This document shows positions 26,203 through 34,058 of a stretch of DNA of 64,000 bases, piece after piece. Position 1 is the stretch's first letter, and each line of letters begins with the position of its first letter. Below the pieces are notes generated by a model. It saw only the letters and a list, made by a program, of their open reading frames with translations. It did not search any database and was not told the DNA's origin. The DNA lies in NCBI GenBank assembly GCA_902595555.1, contig CACJQM010000004.1, forward strand, positions 62,001 to 126,000. Reading direction: 5' to 3'. The position numbers and the translations under genes are program-made. Source of the stretch: an uncultured Bacteroidota bacterium (lineage in GTDB: Bacteria; Bacteroidota; Bacteroidia; Flavobacteriales; Flavobacteriaceae).

Positions 26203-28307
26203 TAATATTCGCTCCTATTATCAGAAATTTCAGCTGACTTTTTTAGGCTTTGAACAATATTAAAATCAAGATTAGTTCTTCGCTTATTAGTCAATTGATT
26301 TTCAAAAGCTGAATATGATTCAATTTCATCAGCATTTTTTAAGTTATTTAACCTTATCATATAGACGCCAGTTTCACCCTCAAATAAACTTGAAACACCC
26401 TCAACTTCTAATCCAAACGCTGTACCAATGACTTTTGGTTCAAATCCAGCTTGAGCTACAATTGGAGTTGATTGATTAAGAGCAGAAACATTTTGAATCT
26501 CAAGATTATTGTTTGAAGCTAATTCTTCAAGGCTATCATATTTTTTATTATTATCAATAATTATTTTTGCTTTCTTTTTATTCTTTAAAATAGGAAGGAC
26601 TGATAATGATGCAAGGCCGGGAGACATTAAACCTTCTTCATTCTTTTCTGTTAGTTGAACGATTACATATCCTCCTCTTGATAAATCAAATCTTTTAAAA
26701 TCATTAACGTTTGTGTCTTCATTAAATAACCATTGAACCAATCTTCTTTGATTTTCCATGTTTGGTAAATCATGATCAAGCTCTCCAATACTGCTCAATG
26801 ATTTAACATCAAAATCTAGATTAGTTGCAGTCTGGCTTATATCATTTGAATTTGCTAAATCAATCTCAAACTTTGAAGCAACATTGAAAATGGAATCACT
26901 TGTTCTTTCGGATGGGATATTCTTAAGACCCAGGGTTCCAACTAACACAACATCTTCTTTTGCAACAACTTTAATTACATGAAAACCAAAATCTGTTTCT
27001 ACTAGGCCTATCCTACCTACTCTATTAGAAAAAACATAATCATTGAATGGTTTTACCATAGCTCCCTCTTGAAAAAAACCTAAATCTCCACCATTTGATT
27101 TTGAAGGTCCATCTGAAAAATCGAGAGCAAATGATGAAAAGTTATCAGGATTTGATCGTGCTAATCTTAAAATTCTATTAGCCTCTGTTCGAGCCTCATT
27201 TTTTGTTCTGGTAATTTGCGGAGAAGCTCCTTGTGCGCCATTATATGAAATTAAAATATGACTAGCTCTAACATTTCCATTATTCTTTTTATTTAACATT
27301 TTGGAAATTTTTAAAAATTCTCCGTCAATATAGGGCCCATAAGTGTTATTGTTATCCAAATTGAAAATCATTTGAGCATGTTCAGAACTAAAATAACCCT
27401 TAGGTCGGTAGATTGAATCATAAGCTATATCTGAATTCTCGCTTAGGAAAAATTCCAGATCACTAGTTGATAAAAAACCTGGTAGTTTTTCATTTAATTT
27501 AGAGACTTGGTTGTATTCTTCTCGTTCGTTAAGTAAGCTGTTCATTTTGCTGCGCAGATCTAATTCATCTTGTTTTGAAGGGAATTCACTAAAAAGAACA
27601 TAACTGATTGCCCTTGTAGATTTTTGTTCATATTCATCTGGATTTTCTTTTATATATTTTGAAATCTCAGAATTCTTAACAGAAATTAAAGAATCACTAA
27701 TTGTAGAATATGGAATTTTTACAAAGGATATGTCTGCAGTAGCATTTGTATTCGCAAATTGTGTTTTGCCTTCGAAAAATGTTGAGTTCAAGCCACTAGC
27801 AACAAGGTTTAGATATGTATTGGTCTTAATTTGTTGATTAAATTGATTTTCTTGATTACTCCATTGGATATATGATTGAGGATTTAGTTCTTTAAGTTCT
27901 GCAATAAAATTAGAAAACTTATTTACATCAAATATTCCAGCATCATTTAAAAAACGTTGATCTGAGCTAAAACTAGGGCTTTGAGATAAAAAATACTCAA
28001 GGTGATCAACAGAGGAGCCAATACCTAAATTATTAATTTCCTGTTCAATTAGCTTGCCTCTAATTGATTCATCCCAAGCAGTTGTCAAAGCTTGAAGATC
28101 ATTGAAATTATATGACTTTTTTAGAACATCCATTTGATTTCTAAAATCAGTAATAGATAATTCTTCTCCATTAACTTTTCCAATGGGATCTGGAGATTGA
28201 AATCCACTTCCATCAAAAACACCAGCGATAACAAATGCAAATAACGCCATTCCAATAACAGCGATTAGAACAAAAGAATTTTTTCTAAGATTTCCTAAAA
28301 TAGCCAT
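26199..28307 (-). CDS. membrane-anchored peptidylprolyl isomerase (PpiD/SurA-like)
   Basis: A 702-residue periplasmic folding factor. An N-terminal helix (FVLIAVIGMALFAFVIAGVF) anchors it. A SurA-like N-domain follows (GKVNGEELSITDFRNQMD), and a parvulin-type rotamase domain lies at about 345-460 (VRASHILISYNGAQG; FSDGPSKSNGGDLGFF; METDFGFHVIKV-like ETDFGFHVIKV). The C-terminal half contains a second, degenerate segment. It should help fold outer membrane and secreted proteins. It is the last gene of an envelope block (coaX to PPIase), which fits that role. Confidence 0.92.
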   Translation of the reverse strand: MAILGNLRKNSFVLIAVIGMALFAFVIAGVFDGSGFQSPDPIGKVNGEELSITDFRNQMDVLKKSYNFNDLQALTTAWDESIRGKLIEQEINNLGIGSSVDHLEYFLSQSPSFSSDQRFLNDAGIFDVNKFSNFIAELKELNPQSYIQWSNQENQFNQQIKTNTYLNLVASGLNSTFFEGKTQFANTNATADISFVKIPYSTISDSLISVKNSEISKYIKENPDEYEQKSTRAISYVLFSEFPSKQDELDLRSKMNSLLNEREEYNQVSKLNEKLPGFLSTSDLEFFLSENSDIAYDSIYRPKGYFSSEHAQMIFNLDNNNTYGPYIDGEFLKISKMLNKKNNGNVRASHILISYNGAQGASPQITRTKNEARTEANRILRLARSNPDNFSSFALDFSDGPSKSNGGDLGFFQEGAMVKPFNDYVFSNRVGRIGLVETDFGFHVIKVVAKEDVVLVGTLGLKNIPSERTSDSIFNVASKFEIDLANSNDISQTATNLDFDVKSLSSIGELDHDLPNMENQRRLVQWLFNEDTNVNDFKRFDLSRGGYVIVQLTEKNEEGLMSPGLASLSVLPILKNKKKAKIIIDNNKKYDSLEELASNNNLEIQNVSALNQSTPIVAQAGFEPKVIGTAFGLEVEGVSSLFEGETGVYMIRLNNLKNADEIESYSAFENQLTNKRRTNLDFNIVQSLKKSAEISDNRSEYY

Positions 28308-28368
28308 AATAAAAAAATTGGTTAACGAAAATACAAATATTAGTCAAAGAATCCACAACTAAACATTA

Positions 28369-28557
28369 TTAATCTTTATTCCTTTTATTGAATTTAGTCC
28401 TGTAATATCTTCTAAAAAAATACATACCAAAAGAAAGAGCACAAAAAAGAACAAGTAATGGATTATCAAAAATTGATTCTTCGAAAAATAGTAAATCAGT
28501 TAATGTTACCACTCCAATAACTAAGTATAAGTATTCTGATATTTTATAATATTTCAT
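28369..28557 (-). CDS. small two-helix membrane protein, unknown function
   Basis: A 62-residue protein with two hydrophobic segments (LYLVIGVVTLTDLLFF and NPLLVLFCALSFGMYFF) and a strongly basic tail (RRYYRTKFNKRNK). Small proteins of this shape are often found between lptC and the PPIase gene in flavobacteria. It starts two bases after the lptC stop, so it is surely co-transcribed. No function can be assigned. Confidence 0.7.
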   Translation of the reverse strand: MKYYKISEYLYLVIGVVTLTDLLFFEESIFDNPLLVLFCALSFGMYFFRRYYRTKFNKRNKD

Positions 28558-28559
28558 TG

Positions 28560-29096
28560 TTAATTATCCTCAAATAAAAAATTTCCATTTAACTGTCCTG
28601 TTTTCAATAGCTTAAATGACCTATCAGCATCTAGCTTGCTTGCTTTGATATTGTAATCCTCTCCTGAAAATACAATGTTTTTTTCAGTGAATAACCATTC
28701 CTCATCTGGATCCCAATAAATCTGGGAAGAAAAGATAGAGGAACCATCTGGTGATAAAATTTTTACATTGCCTTCAAGACTAACAATTTTAGTCTCGTAG
28801 TAAACTATACCATAATCTGAGCTTACTACTGTTGAACCCTCATTAGCGTCAAAAAATTCTATTTTTAAACCATTAGGGAATTCAGAATAAGGGAAAAGCT
28901 GATTTGTATAATCTATATTTTTTGGTGATTCAAGGACAGCTTTAATATTTGCTGAATCAGTATACTTTAAAACGAAATTGTCAGTTATACCAACAGGGAT
29001 TTTTGACTTTTTATTAATCTGCTTTATTTCTTCAAAGTTACTTTCACATGAAATAGTTAATGCAAAAACAAATAAGATTTTTAAAAAATTTTTCAA
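28560..29096 (-). CDS. lptC: LPS export factor LptC
   Basis: A 178-residue LptC-type lipoprotein (ILFVFALTISCESN; lipidated Cys about 17). The mature part has the beta-jellyroll pattern of LptC: TDNFVLKYTDSANIKAVLES, PNGLKIEFFDANEGSTVVSS, ARYGIVYYETKIV-like DYGIVYYETKIVSLEGNV, and a WDPDEEWLFTEKNIV block. It links the LptBFG ABC transporter to the periplasmic bridge for lipopolysaccharide export. TTG 29096 is the only sensible start, with no ATG nearby. It lies between the TPR gene and a small membrane protein. Confidence 0.88.
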   Translation of the reverse strand: MKNFLKILFVFALTISCESNFEEIKQINKKSKIPVGITDNFVLKYTDSANIKAVLESPKNIDYTNQLFPYSEFPNGLKIEFFDANEGSTVVSSDYGIVYYETKIVSLEGNVKILSPDGSSIFSSQIYWDPDEEWLFTEKNIVFSGEDYNIKASKLDADRSFKLLKTGQLNGNFLFEDN

Positions 29097-29100
29097 ACTG

Positions 29101-30492
29101 TTACAAAGATGGTACGGTTACAGAAAGTCCAATCCAACATTTGAAGGAAATAACCTTACCTGCATTACCCTCTGTAAATATATCAGTTTTTGTTGGAGCT
29201 CTACCTTCATAACTTTCAGCAGTTTTTATTGCAGTTCTTTTAATTGTTGGATCAACAGATGCAGCCTTTCTTGCTTCTTTTGCAGCTAACCAATAAACAG
29301 CTCTTTTGTCAAACTGACTTGTACCGCAATTATTAGCACTTGCTGCATAAAGGTTAGAAATTAACAGATAAGCTCTACCCATAGATGGTTGGTAATTAAG
29401 AGCAGACCTAGCATATTCTCTAGACTTAGAATATTGCCTCGCAGTTTTAAATTTGGATGCAATTTTGTAAGAAATTCTAGCTTTCTTAATATTATCTGTT
29501 TCTAATTCAATTGATTCATTATAAAAGCTTAATGCTTCTTGATTATTTCCTTTTTTATCATTTAACAAACCTAAATAGTATGCAGAGTTTGCAGATGGGT
29601 TTAAATTATGTAGAAGTTCAACTAATTCAACAAAAAGAGGATCATCGGAACAATCTTTACTGTCCATTCTACTGGCAGCCCTATTCAGCCAAACCGGGTT
29701 TGTTTTATTTTCTTCAAGGTTTTTTCTGTAGAGCGGTATTAAGTTTTCACATGTTGACTCTTTTGCTATAATAGCATTTAAATTCTTTAAATACGTAGAT
29801 GAAGCAGTTGAATTTATTCCAAATGCTCTTTTGTTTGACTTTTCCCTTGAACTTAGTGACTCACCTGCCTCCTCTTTTTTGATTATTTTATCTAATTGTT
29901 TTGAATAACCATCGATAACCTCTTCAAATCTTTCGGAAATTTCCTCATATTTATCAAAAATATTTTCCATAGAAACTTCTCCATCTTTATACAATTGAAA
30001 ATAAACTTTGAAGTAATTGTACAAAGGTTTTGGATCATCAAAACTAGCTCTATCCTCAGAGTATGCTTTATTAAATACATTGTAAATCTCTAGGTTAGAA
30101 GCCAATTTATAATCAACCATTACCTGGGCTTTATTAGATATTATTTCTCCAATAATTGTTCTCCCCTTGTAGGTTGGAAAATTAATTAACCACTCATCGT
30201 ATAGTTGTAATAGATCATTTTGATACTTTTTAGCATCGTCCTCACCATCTGCACCTTTACTTTTGCTATCTTTTATGAAGCTTTCTAACATTCTTTTGCC
30301 ATAAGTGTAAATTGCTACATTCATTTTTGGGCACTCCTTTCTTACTTGCATCCAAGGCTCATAAGCTGAATCATAGTTCTTTACCTTATAATATTCAGCA
30401 AAAATTGATAAGTTTGATAGACAGTCTTCAGCAGTTTGAGAAAAGATATTAGCTGATGATAAAATGAATATGATTACTAAAAGCTTCTTCAT
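29101..30492 (-). CDS. secreted tetratricopeptide repeat protein
   Basis: A 463-residue protein with a signal peptide (KLLVIIFILSSANIFSQ) and TPR-like helical repeats, clearest at about 310-400 (SAYYLGLLNDKKGNNQEALS; KARISYKIASKFKTARQYSK; GRAYLLISNLYAASANNCG). The N-terminal part (AEDCLSNLSIFAEYYKVKNY; WMQVRKECPK) is typical of a flavobacterial family in the lptC neighbourhood. It is probably periplasmic and may help assemble the outer membrane; the exact function is unknown. It is 4 bases upstream of lptC and 9 bases downstream of the OMP gene. Confidence 0.87.
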   Translation of the reverse strand: MKKLLVIIFILSSANIFSQTAEDCLSNLSIFAEYYKVKNYDSAYEPWMQVRKECPKMNVAIYTYGKRMLESFIKDSKSKGADGEDDAKKYQNDLLQLYDEWLINFPTYKGRTIIGEIISNKAQVMVDYKLASNLEIYNVFNKAYSEDRASFDDPKPLYNYFKVYFQLYKDGEVSMENIFDKYEEISERFEEVIDGYSKQLDKIIKKEEAGESLSSREKSNKRAFGINSTASSTYLKNLNAIIAKESTCENLIPLYRKNLEENKTNPVWLNRAASRMDSKDCSDDPLFVELVELLHNLNPSANSAYYLGLLNDKKGNNQEALSFYNESIELETDNIKKARISYKIASKFKTARQYSKSREYARSALNYQPSMGRAYLLISNLYAASANNCGTSQFDKRAVYWLAAKEARKAASVDPTIKRTAIKTAESYEGRAPTKTDIFTEGNAGKVISFKCWIGLSVTVPSL

Positions 30493-30501
30493 AAATTAAA
30501 T

Positions 30502-31752
30502 TTAATTATACATACTTCTTATAAACCATAGGTCGTTTAAGGATACACCCAATCTAATACTAAAAAACTTTTCCTTAATGAGACTGGCCTTTGTTGTACC
30601 TCTTTGACCAAACTCAAAACCTAAGTTTGCACTAGATATACCAGCAAGAGGTATGCCAAATCCAAAATTTACACCAATTTCATTGATTTGTTGGTTATTT
30701 ACATATAATCCACCGCTCTTATATCTTAAACCAAATCTGTAGGTTAAAGTCTTAAAATAGTTTGTAAAAGAATTGTATTCAGGTAGTAGAAAACCTCCAA
30801 TTGAATATGTTTGAGAGGATTTAAATTCTACATTATCTAATCCCATTAATTCATTTTTATAACCACCTTCATCATTTTTCATGTAGTTAAAACCAAGAAA
30901 CCACTTTTTATCCTGTCCAAGACCTAAACCAAAACTTAAACTATTTGGAATCTTTATGTTTGTATTTTTAAGACCTACTGCTGATAAATCAATTTCTTCA
31001 AAATCCCCTCCAAAGCTACTGTTTGGATCAATTGTACTTATAATCTGATTATTCCTAGATTTATAATTTGCTTCAGGCTGGTAAATAATGCTTGAATATA
31101 AAGTTATTTTTTCGTTAAAAGTTTTTTGATATACAGTAGAGAAATTATAATCAAGACCGCTAACAGATGATTCACTTGATACCCTTGTGTAAAGCTCAAT
31201 ATTTTCTAAAATTTTTGTGTGATAATGATTTAAATTTCCAAAAGCATAAGAGCTAGAAAACCCAAATCCCCAGTTTTTGAATAATTCAAACCCAATTGAT
31301 ACAAAAGCATTACTAACACCTCCACTTCCCGTGAATCTGTTAAGCTCAGGGGGAGTTTTTGATTTATCATCATTTTCTAACAAGTAACCCACGGATGTTT
31401 TAGGTTTAATTCCAAAAGAGAATGATAATAGTTTTGTTGGAATTGCTACTGAAATGTAATTAATAGCAGCAGCAGTTGACTTTTCGTTGGTTGAAGCTGA
31501 TATATAACTTGTATTCTTTAAATCTACCCCAACAGAATAATTTACAAACTTAAGCTTAGAGAGTGATGCTGCATTATTCATATTTTGATGAACGCTATCA
31601 TAATATGCAGTATTTCCACCCATCATCTGATTCTCTACTGTAGCACTAAAATTTGTTTCTCCAACACCAAAATATGAATATGGGGAGTAACTAGTTCTTT
31701 GTGAATATCCAAAAAAAGATATTAATATGAATAAAATTGAAAGTTTACGCAT
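30502..31752 (-). CDS. outer membrane beta-barrel protein
   Basis: A 416-residue protein with a signal peptide (KLSILFILISFFGYSQ) and alternating amphipathic strands ending in an aromatic-rich C-terminus, as in beta-barrels of the FadL-like kind found in flavobacteria. The N-terminus SPYSYFGVGETNFSATVENQ is typical of the group. The ligand is unknown. It overlaps the coaX gene by 8 bases at its 5' end, so the pair is coupled, and it precedes the TPR gene and lptC. Confidence 0.85.
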   Translation of the reverse strand: MRKLSILFILISFFGYSQRTSYSPYSYFGVGETNFSATVENQMMGGNTAYYDSVHQNMNNAASLSKLKFVNYSVGVDLKNTSYISASTNEKSTAAAINYISVAIPTKLLSFSFGIKPKTSVGYLLENDDKSKTPPELNRFTGSGGVSNAFVSIGFELFKNWGFGFSSSYAFGNLNHYHTKILENIELYTRVSSESSVSGLDYNFSTVYQKTFNEKITLYSSIIYQPEANYKSRNNQIISTIDPNSSFGGDFEEIDLSAVGLKNTNIKIPNSLSFGLGLGQDKKWFLGFNYMKNDEGGYKNELMGLDNVEFKSSQTYSIGGFLLPEYNSFTNYFKTLTYRFGLRYKSGGLYVNNQQINEIGVNFGFGIPLAGISSANLGFEFGQRGTTKASLIKEKFFSIRLGVSLNDLWFIRSMYN

Positions 31753-32473
31753 CCTGCTTGTTGTATTCTATTAGAAAATCTAGTCCTTTAAAAATATAAT
31801 TTGAGTTTGTAAAGATGGTGTTTTTTATTTTTCCTGACAAAATTTTTGAGTCTCCTCCTGTAATTATCACTTTCAAATCTGTAAATTGAGAATTGTATTG
31901 AGATATAAAACCCTCGATCTCAGATTTAATACCCATTACAATACCAATATCAATAGAAGATTTTGTGTCACTGGCAATTAAACTTTCTGGATATGCAGGT
32001 GTAATTTCATTTAATTTAAACGCTCCATCTGAAATTGATTTGATTCTCATCCTTAAGCCTGGTGATATTCCCCCAGCTTTATAATTATTATTACTGGTTT
32101 TGATGTCATATGTAATACAAGTACCCATGTCTATAACCAAAACATTCTCTGTTGGAAAATCATAATGTGCTGCAGCCATCAGTGCGAGTCTATCATCTCC
32201 AACATCTGTTAGTTTATAGGAGCAATTAAAAGGTATTCTTATTTCATTTGAAAAAGAATAAAAAGATGTATTTTCAGTTAAAATTTTTTTAAGCTTTTCA
32301 TTATTCGCTGAGACGTTAGACAATGCAGAGTTTTGAATTTTATATTCATTAATAATATCTAAAATTTTATCGGTATCTAATTCAATAAATCTAAAATCCT
32401 CAATGATTTTTTTATTTTCAGAAATAGCTACTTTAGCAGAACTGTTTCCAATATCTATGAGTAGATTCATCAT
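31745..32473 (-). CDS. coaX: type III pantothenate kinase
   Basis: A 242-residue CoaX that makes the first step of coenzyme A synthesis. Motifs are LLIDIGNSSAKVAI, the DDRLALMAAAHYDFP block, VLVIDMGTCITYDI and GGISPGLRMRIKSI, then VIITGGDSK. Either of two adjacent ATG codons (32473, 32470) could be used. A near-consensus -7 box (TACTTTTA on the minus strand, 32482-32489) lies 8 bases upstream. It heads the envelope block running down to the PPIase, an order usual in flavobacteria. Confidence 0.95.
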   Translation of the reverse strand: MMNLLIDIGNSSAKVAISENKKIIEDFRFIELDTDKILDIINEYKIQNSALSNVSANNEKLKKILTENTSFYSFSNEIRIPFNCSYKLTDVGDDRLALMAAAHYDFPTENVLVIDMGTCITYDIKTSNNNYKAGGISPGLRMRIKSISDGAFKLNEITPAYPESLIASDTKSSIDIGIVMGIKSEIEGFISQYNSQFTDLKVIITGGDSKILSGKIKNTIFTNSNYIFKGLDFLIEYNKQDA

Positions 32474-32555
32474 TTAAGCTGTAAAAGTAAACAAGTTTTT
32501 TTCAAACTTTAAATTTATGGTTAAAACGTTTATATTTGCTCTTGAAATTTTCAAA

Positions 32556-32628
32556 GGTACCTTAGCTCAGTTGGTAGAGCAAAGGACTGAAAATCCTTGT
32601 GTCCGCAGTTCGATTCTGCGAGGTACCA
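32556..32628 (+). tRNA. tRNA-Phe (anticodon GAA)
   Basis: A 73-base cloverleaf: acceptor stem GGTACCT/AGGTACC with discriminator A, D-arm GCTCAGTTGGTAGAGC, anticodon stem AAGGA/TCCTT with loop CTGAAAA (anticodon GAA), and T-arm CGCAGTTCGATTCTGCG. The 3' CCA is not encoded. A terminator follows directly. Confidence 0.97.
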
Positions 32629-32631
32629 CAA

Positions 32632-32657
32632 AACCTCCTAACTCAGGAGGTTTTTTT
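32632..32657 (+). terminator. intrinsic terminator after tRNA-Phe
   Basis: AACCTCCT and AGGAGGTT form a short strong stem with a 5-base loop, followed by a T run. It ends the tRNA-Phe transcript, so the following lipoprotein needs its own promoter. Confidence 0.8.
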
Positions 32658-32682
32658 ATATATTTATAAAAAATTAATCAAT

Positions 32683-33309
32683 ATGAAAAAAGTTATATTA
32701 TTTTTTGTCACAATTTTTTTGATCTCATGCCAAACAGCAGTGGTTGAAAAAGTTGATAATAATGGTGAACCTGAGGGCCCTCATACTTCAGCTGAATGGA
32801 AAATTTGGGCATACAGTACTGCAGCTCCTTCATTTATTGCAGATGATTGTACAGTTGTTGACGTAGATGGAACAGTCCTAAGAGAAGGTACTAATGGTTG
32901 GACAGCTATGGCTGCAAATCCAAGAGGTCCTGCTGATCCTGAAAACGGCTGGGCAGACCCTCATGAAGCAATGCCAATGGTTGGCGATGCTCAATCTATG
33001 AAATGGGCTATGGCCTATATGTCTGGTCAAACACCTGAATTAGATCACGATGGATACTCTTACATGCTTCACGGCGATATGGGTGAGGATAATACAAAAC
33101 ATTTTGTTTTAAATAAAGAAGATGCTGCTGAAGGACAGTGGATAGAATCTGGAGCACACATCATGTTATTTCCAAAAGACCCTGCGAGCTTAGATGGATT
33201 TACTACTGATTTTAATTCTGGTGGACCATATGTTATGTTCAAAGGGACAGGGTATGATCATTTAATGATTCCTGTAGAAGGTTATTACGATTACCAAGCA
33301 AAAAAATAA
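32683..33309 (+). CDS. lipoprotein of an uncharacterised conserved family
   Basis: A 208-residue lipoprotein (VILFFVTIFLISCQTA; lipidated Cys at about 17). The mature part is acidic and rich in Trp, Met and His, with blocks IWAYSTAAPSFIADDCTVVD, LREGTNGWTAMAANPRG, DAQSMKWAMAYMSG, and GAHIMLFPKD. I recall similar order (an LR-GTNGWT block, then MKW) in uncharacterised proteobacterial and marine proteins, but no function is known. The start is ATG 32683; the longer frame from 32599 would lie inside the tRNA and terminator. It stands alone between two terminators, so it is a single-gene unit. Confidence 0.8.
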   Translation: MKKVILFFVTIFLISCQTAVVEKVDNNGEPEGPHTSAEWKIWAYSTAAPSFIADDCTVVDVDGTVLREGTNGWTAMAANPRGPADPENGWADPHEAMPMVGDAQSMKWAMAYMSGQTPELDHDGYSYMLHGDMGEDNTKHFVLNKEDAAEGQWIESGAHIMLFPKDPASLDGFTTDFNSGGPYVMFKGTGYDHLMIPVEGYYDYQAKK

Positions 33310-33326
33310 AATTGTAAATAATTAAT

Positions 33327-33353
33327 AAAAAGCCGCTTACAGCGGCTTTTTTT
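33327..33353. terminator. bidirectional terminator
   Basis: AGCCGCT (33331-33337) and AGCGGCT (33341-33347) form a tight GC-rich stem with loop TAC, preceded by an A run and followed by a T run. It can end both the lipoprotein gene and the convergent sugar-oxidation operon. Confidence 0.85.
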
Positions 33354-34056
33354 ATGTTAATAGATTACCATCATCATCCCATTCTGCAGTGATATTCCTT
33401 TTAGATTGATCAACAAATTTATCTAACCATTCTTTATCATATTCTAACCCATATTGATCTAATACATCCTGTGGAACACCATCCCAAACATTCGGGAAAT
33501 TTCCTTTGTAGCCCAACTCCTTTATCCCAACTTCAGCAGTAAAATATCCAGTCATAGTCAGATTTCTAACTAAATTAAACCATTGTACTGGTTCAGGTAA
33601 ATCATTCATATTATGGTTAGGATCGTAATATGCTATTTCATCAAGAATCTCTTTTTGACTTGTCTCATCTAAATCAATGAAGATATTGTCGAACCTGGTT
33701 TGACTTTCATTATCAATCCACGCTAAGCCATTTCTCAAGGGTTCTTGATAAGAAGGAATATCTTTAGCCATGAATTCAATTAGTTGAACGACCTCAGCAT
33801 CTCTAATAGATCCAAATTCATTAGGTGGAAGAATTAAATTACAAAGCTTATCGAGAGTTAATAATTCATCATTTGTAAAAAACTTTTGAGCAAATAGTTT
33901 ATCATCATAAAGAGTTTCTTCGGGTGTTCTACCATATTCATAACGAGTTAAAGAGCGTGTAATTTTTTCCCTACTAACACCATAACATGATTCTAAGAAA
34001 AGACTTGCTCCAAATGATGCTAAAGCTATAGTTTTAATTGAATCTCTTCTTTTCAT
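33352..34056 (-). CDS. gluconate 2-dehydrogenase subunit 3-like small subunit
   Basis: A 234-residue protein of the gluconate 2-dehydrogenase subunit 3 family, the usual partner of GMC-type sugar dehydrogenases. The N-terminus MKRRDSIKTIALASFGASLF contains a twin-arginine pair and a hydrophobic segment, followed by a Cys (LESC) that may be lipidated. The body has the family blocks LDKLCNLILPPNEFGSIRDA, VVQLIEFMAKDIP and LTMTGYFTAEVGIKELGYKG. By analogy it carries the FAD subunit through the Tat system. It lies two bases after the GMC gene. Confidence 0.9.
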   Translation of the reverse strand: MKRRDSIKTIALASFGASLFLESCYGVSREKITRSLTRYEYGRTPEETLYDDKLFAQKFFTNDELLTLDKLCNLILPPNEFGSIRDAEVVQLIEFMAKDIPSYQEPLRNGLAWIDNESQTRFDNIFIDLDETSQKEILDEIAYYDPNHNMNDLPEPVQWFNLVRNLTMTGYFTAEVGIKELGYKGNFPNVWDGVPQDVLDQYGLEYDKEWLDKFVDQSKRNITAEWDDDGNLLT

Positions 34057-34058
34057 TT

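Noticed and set aside
32599-32682. Longer N-terminus for the lipoprotein starting inside tRNA-Phe
   Set aside because: It overlaps the tRNA and its terminator, and the lipoprotein signal starts cleanly at ATG 32683.
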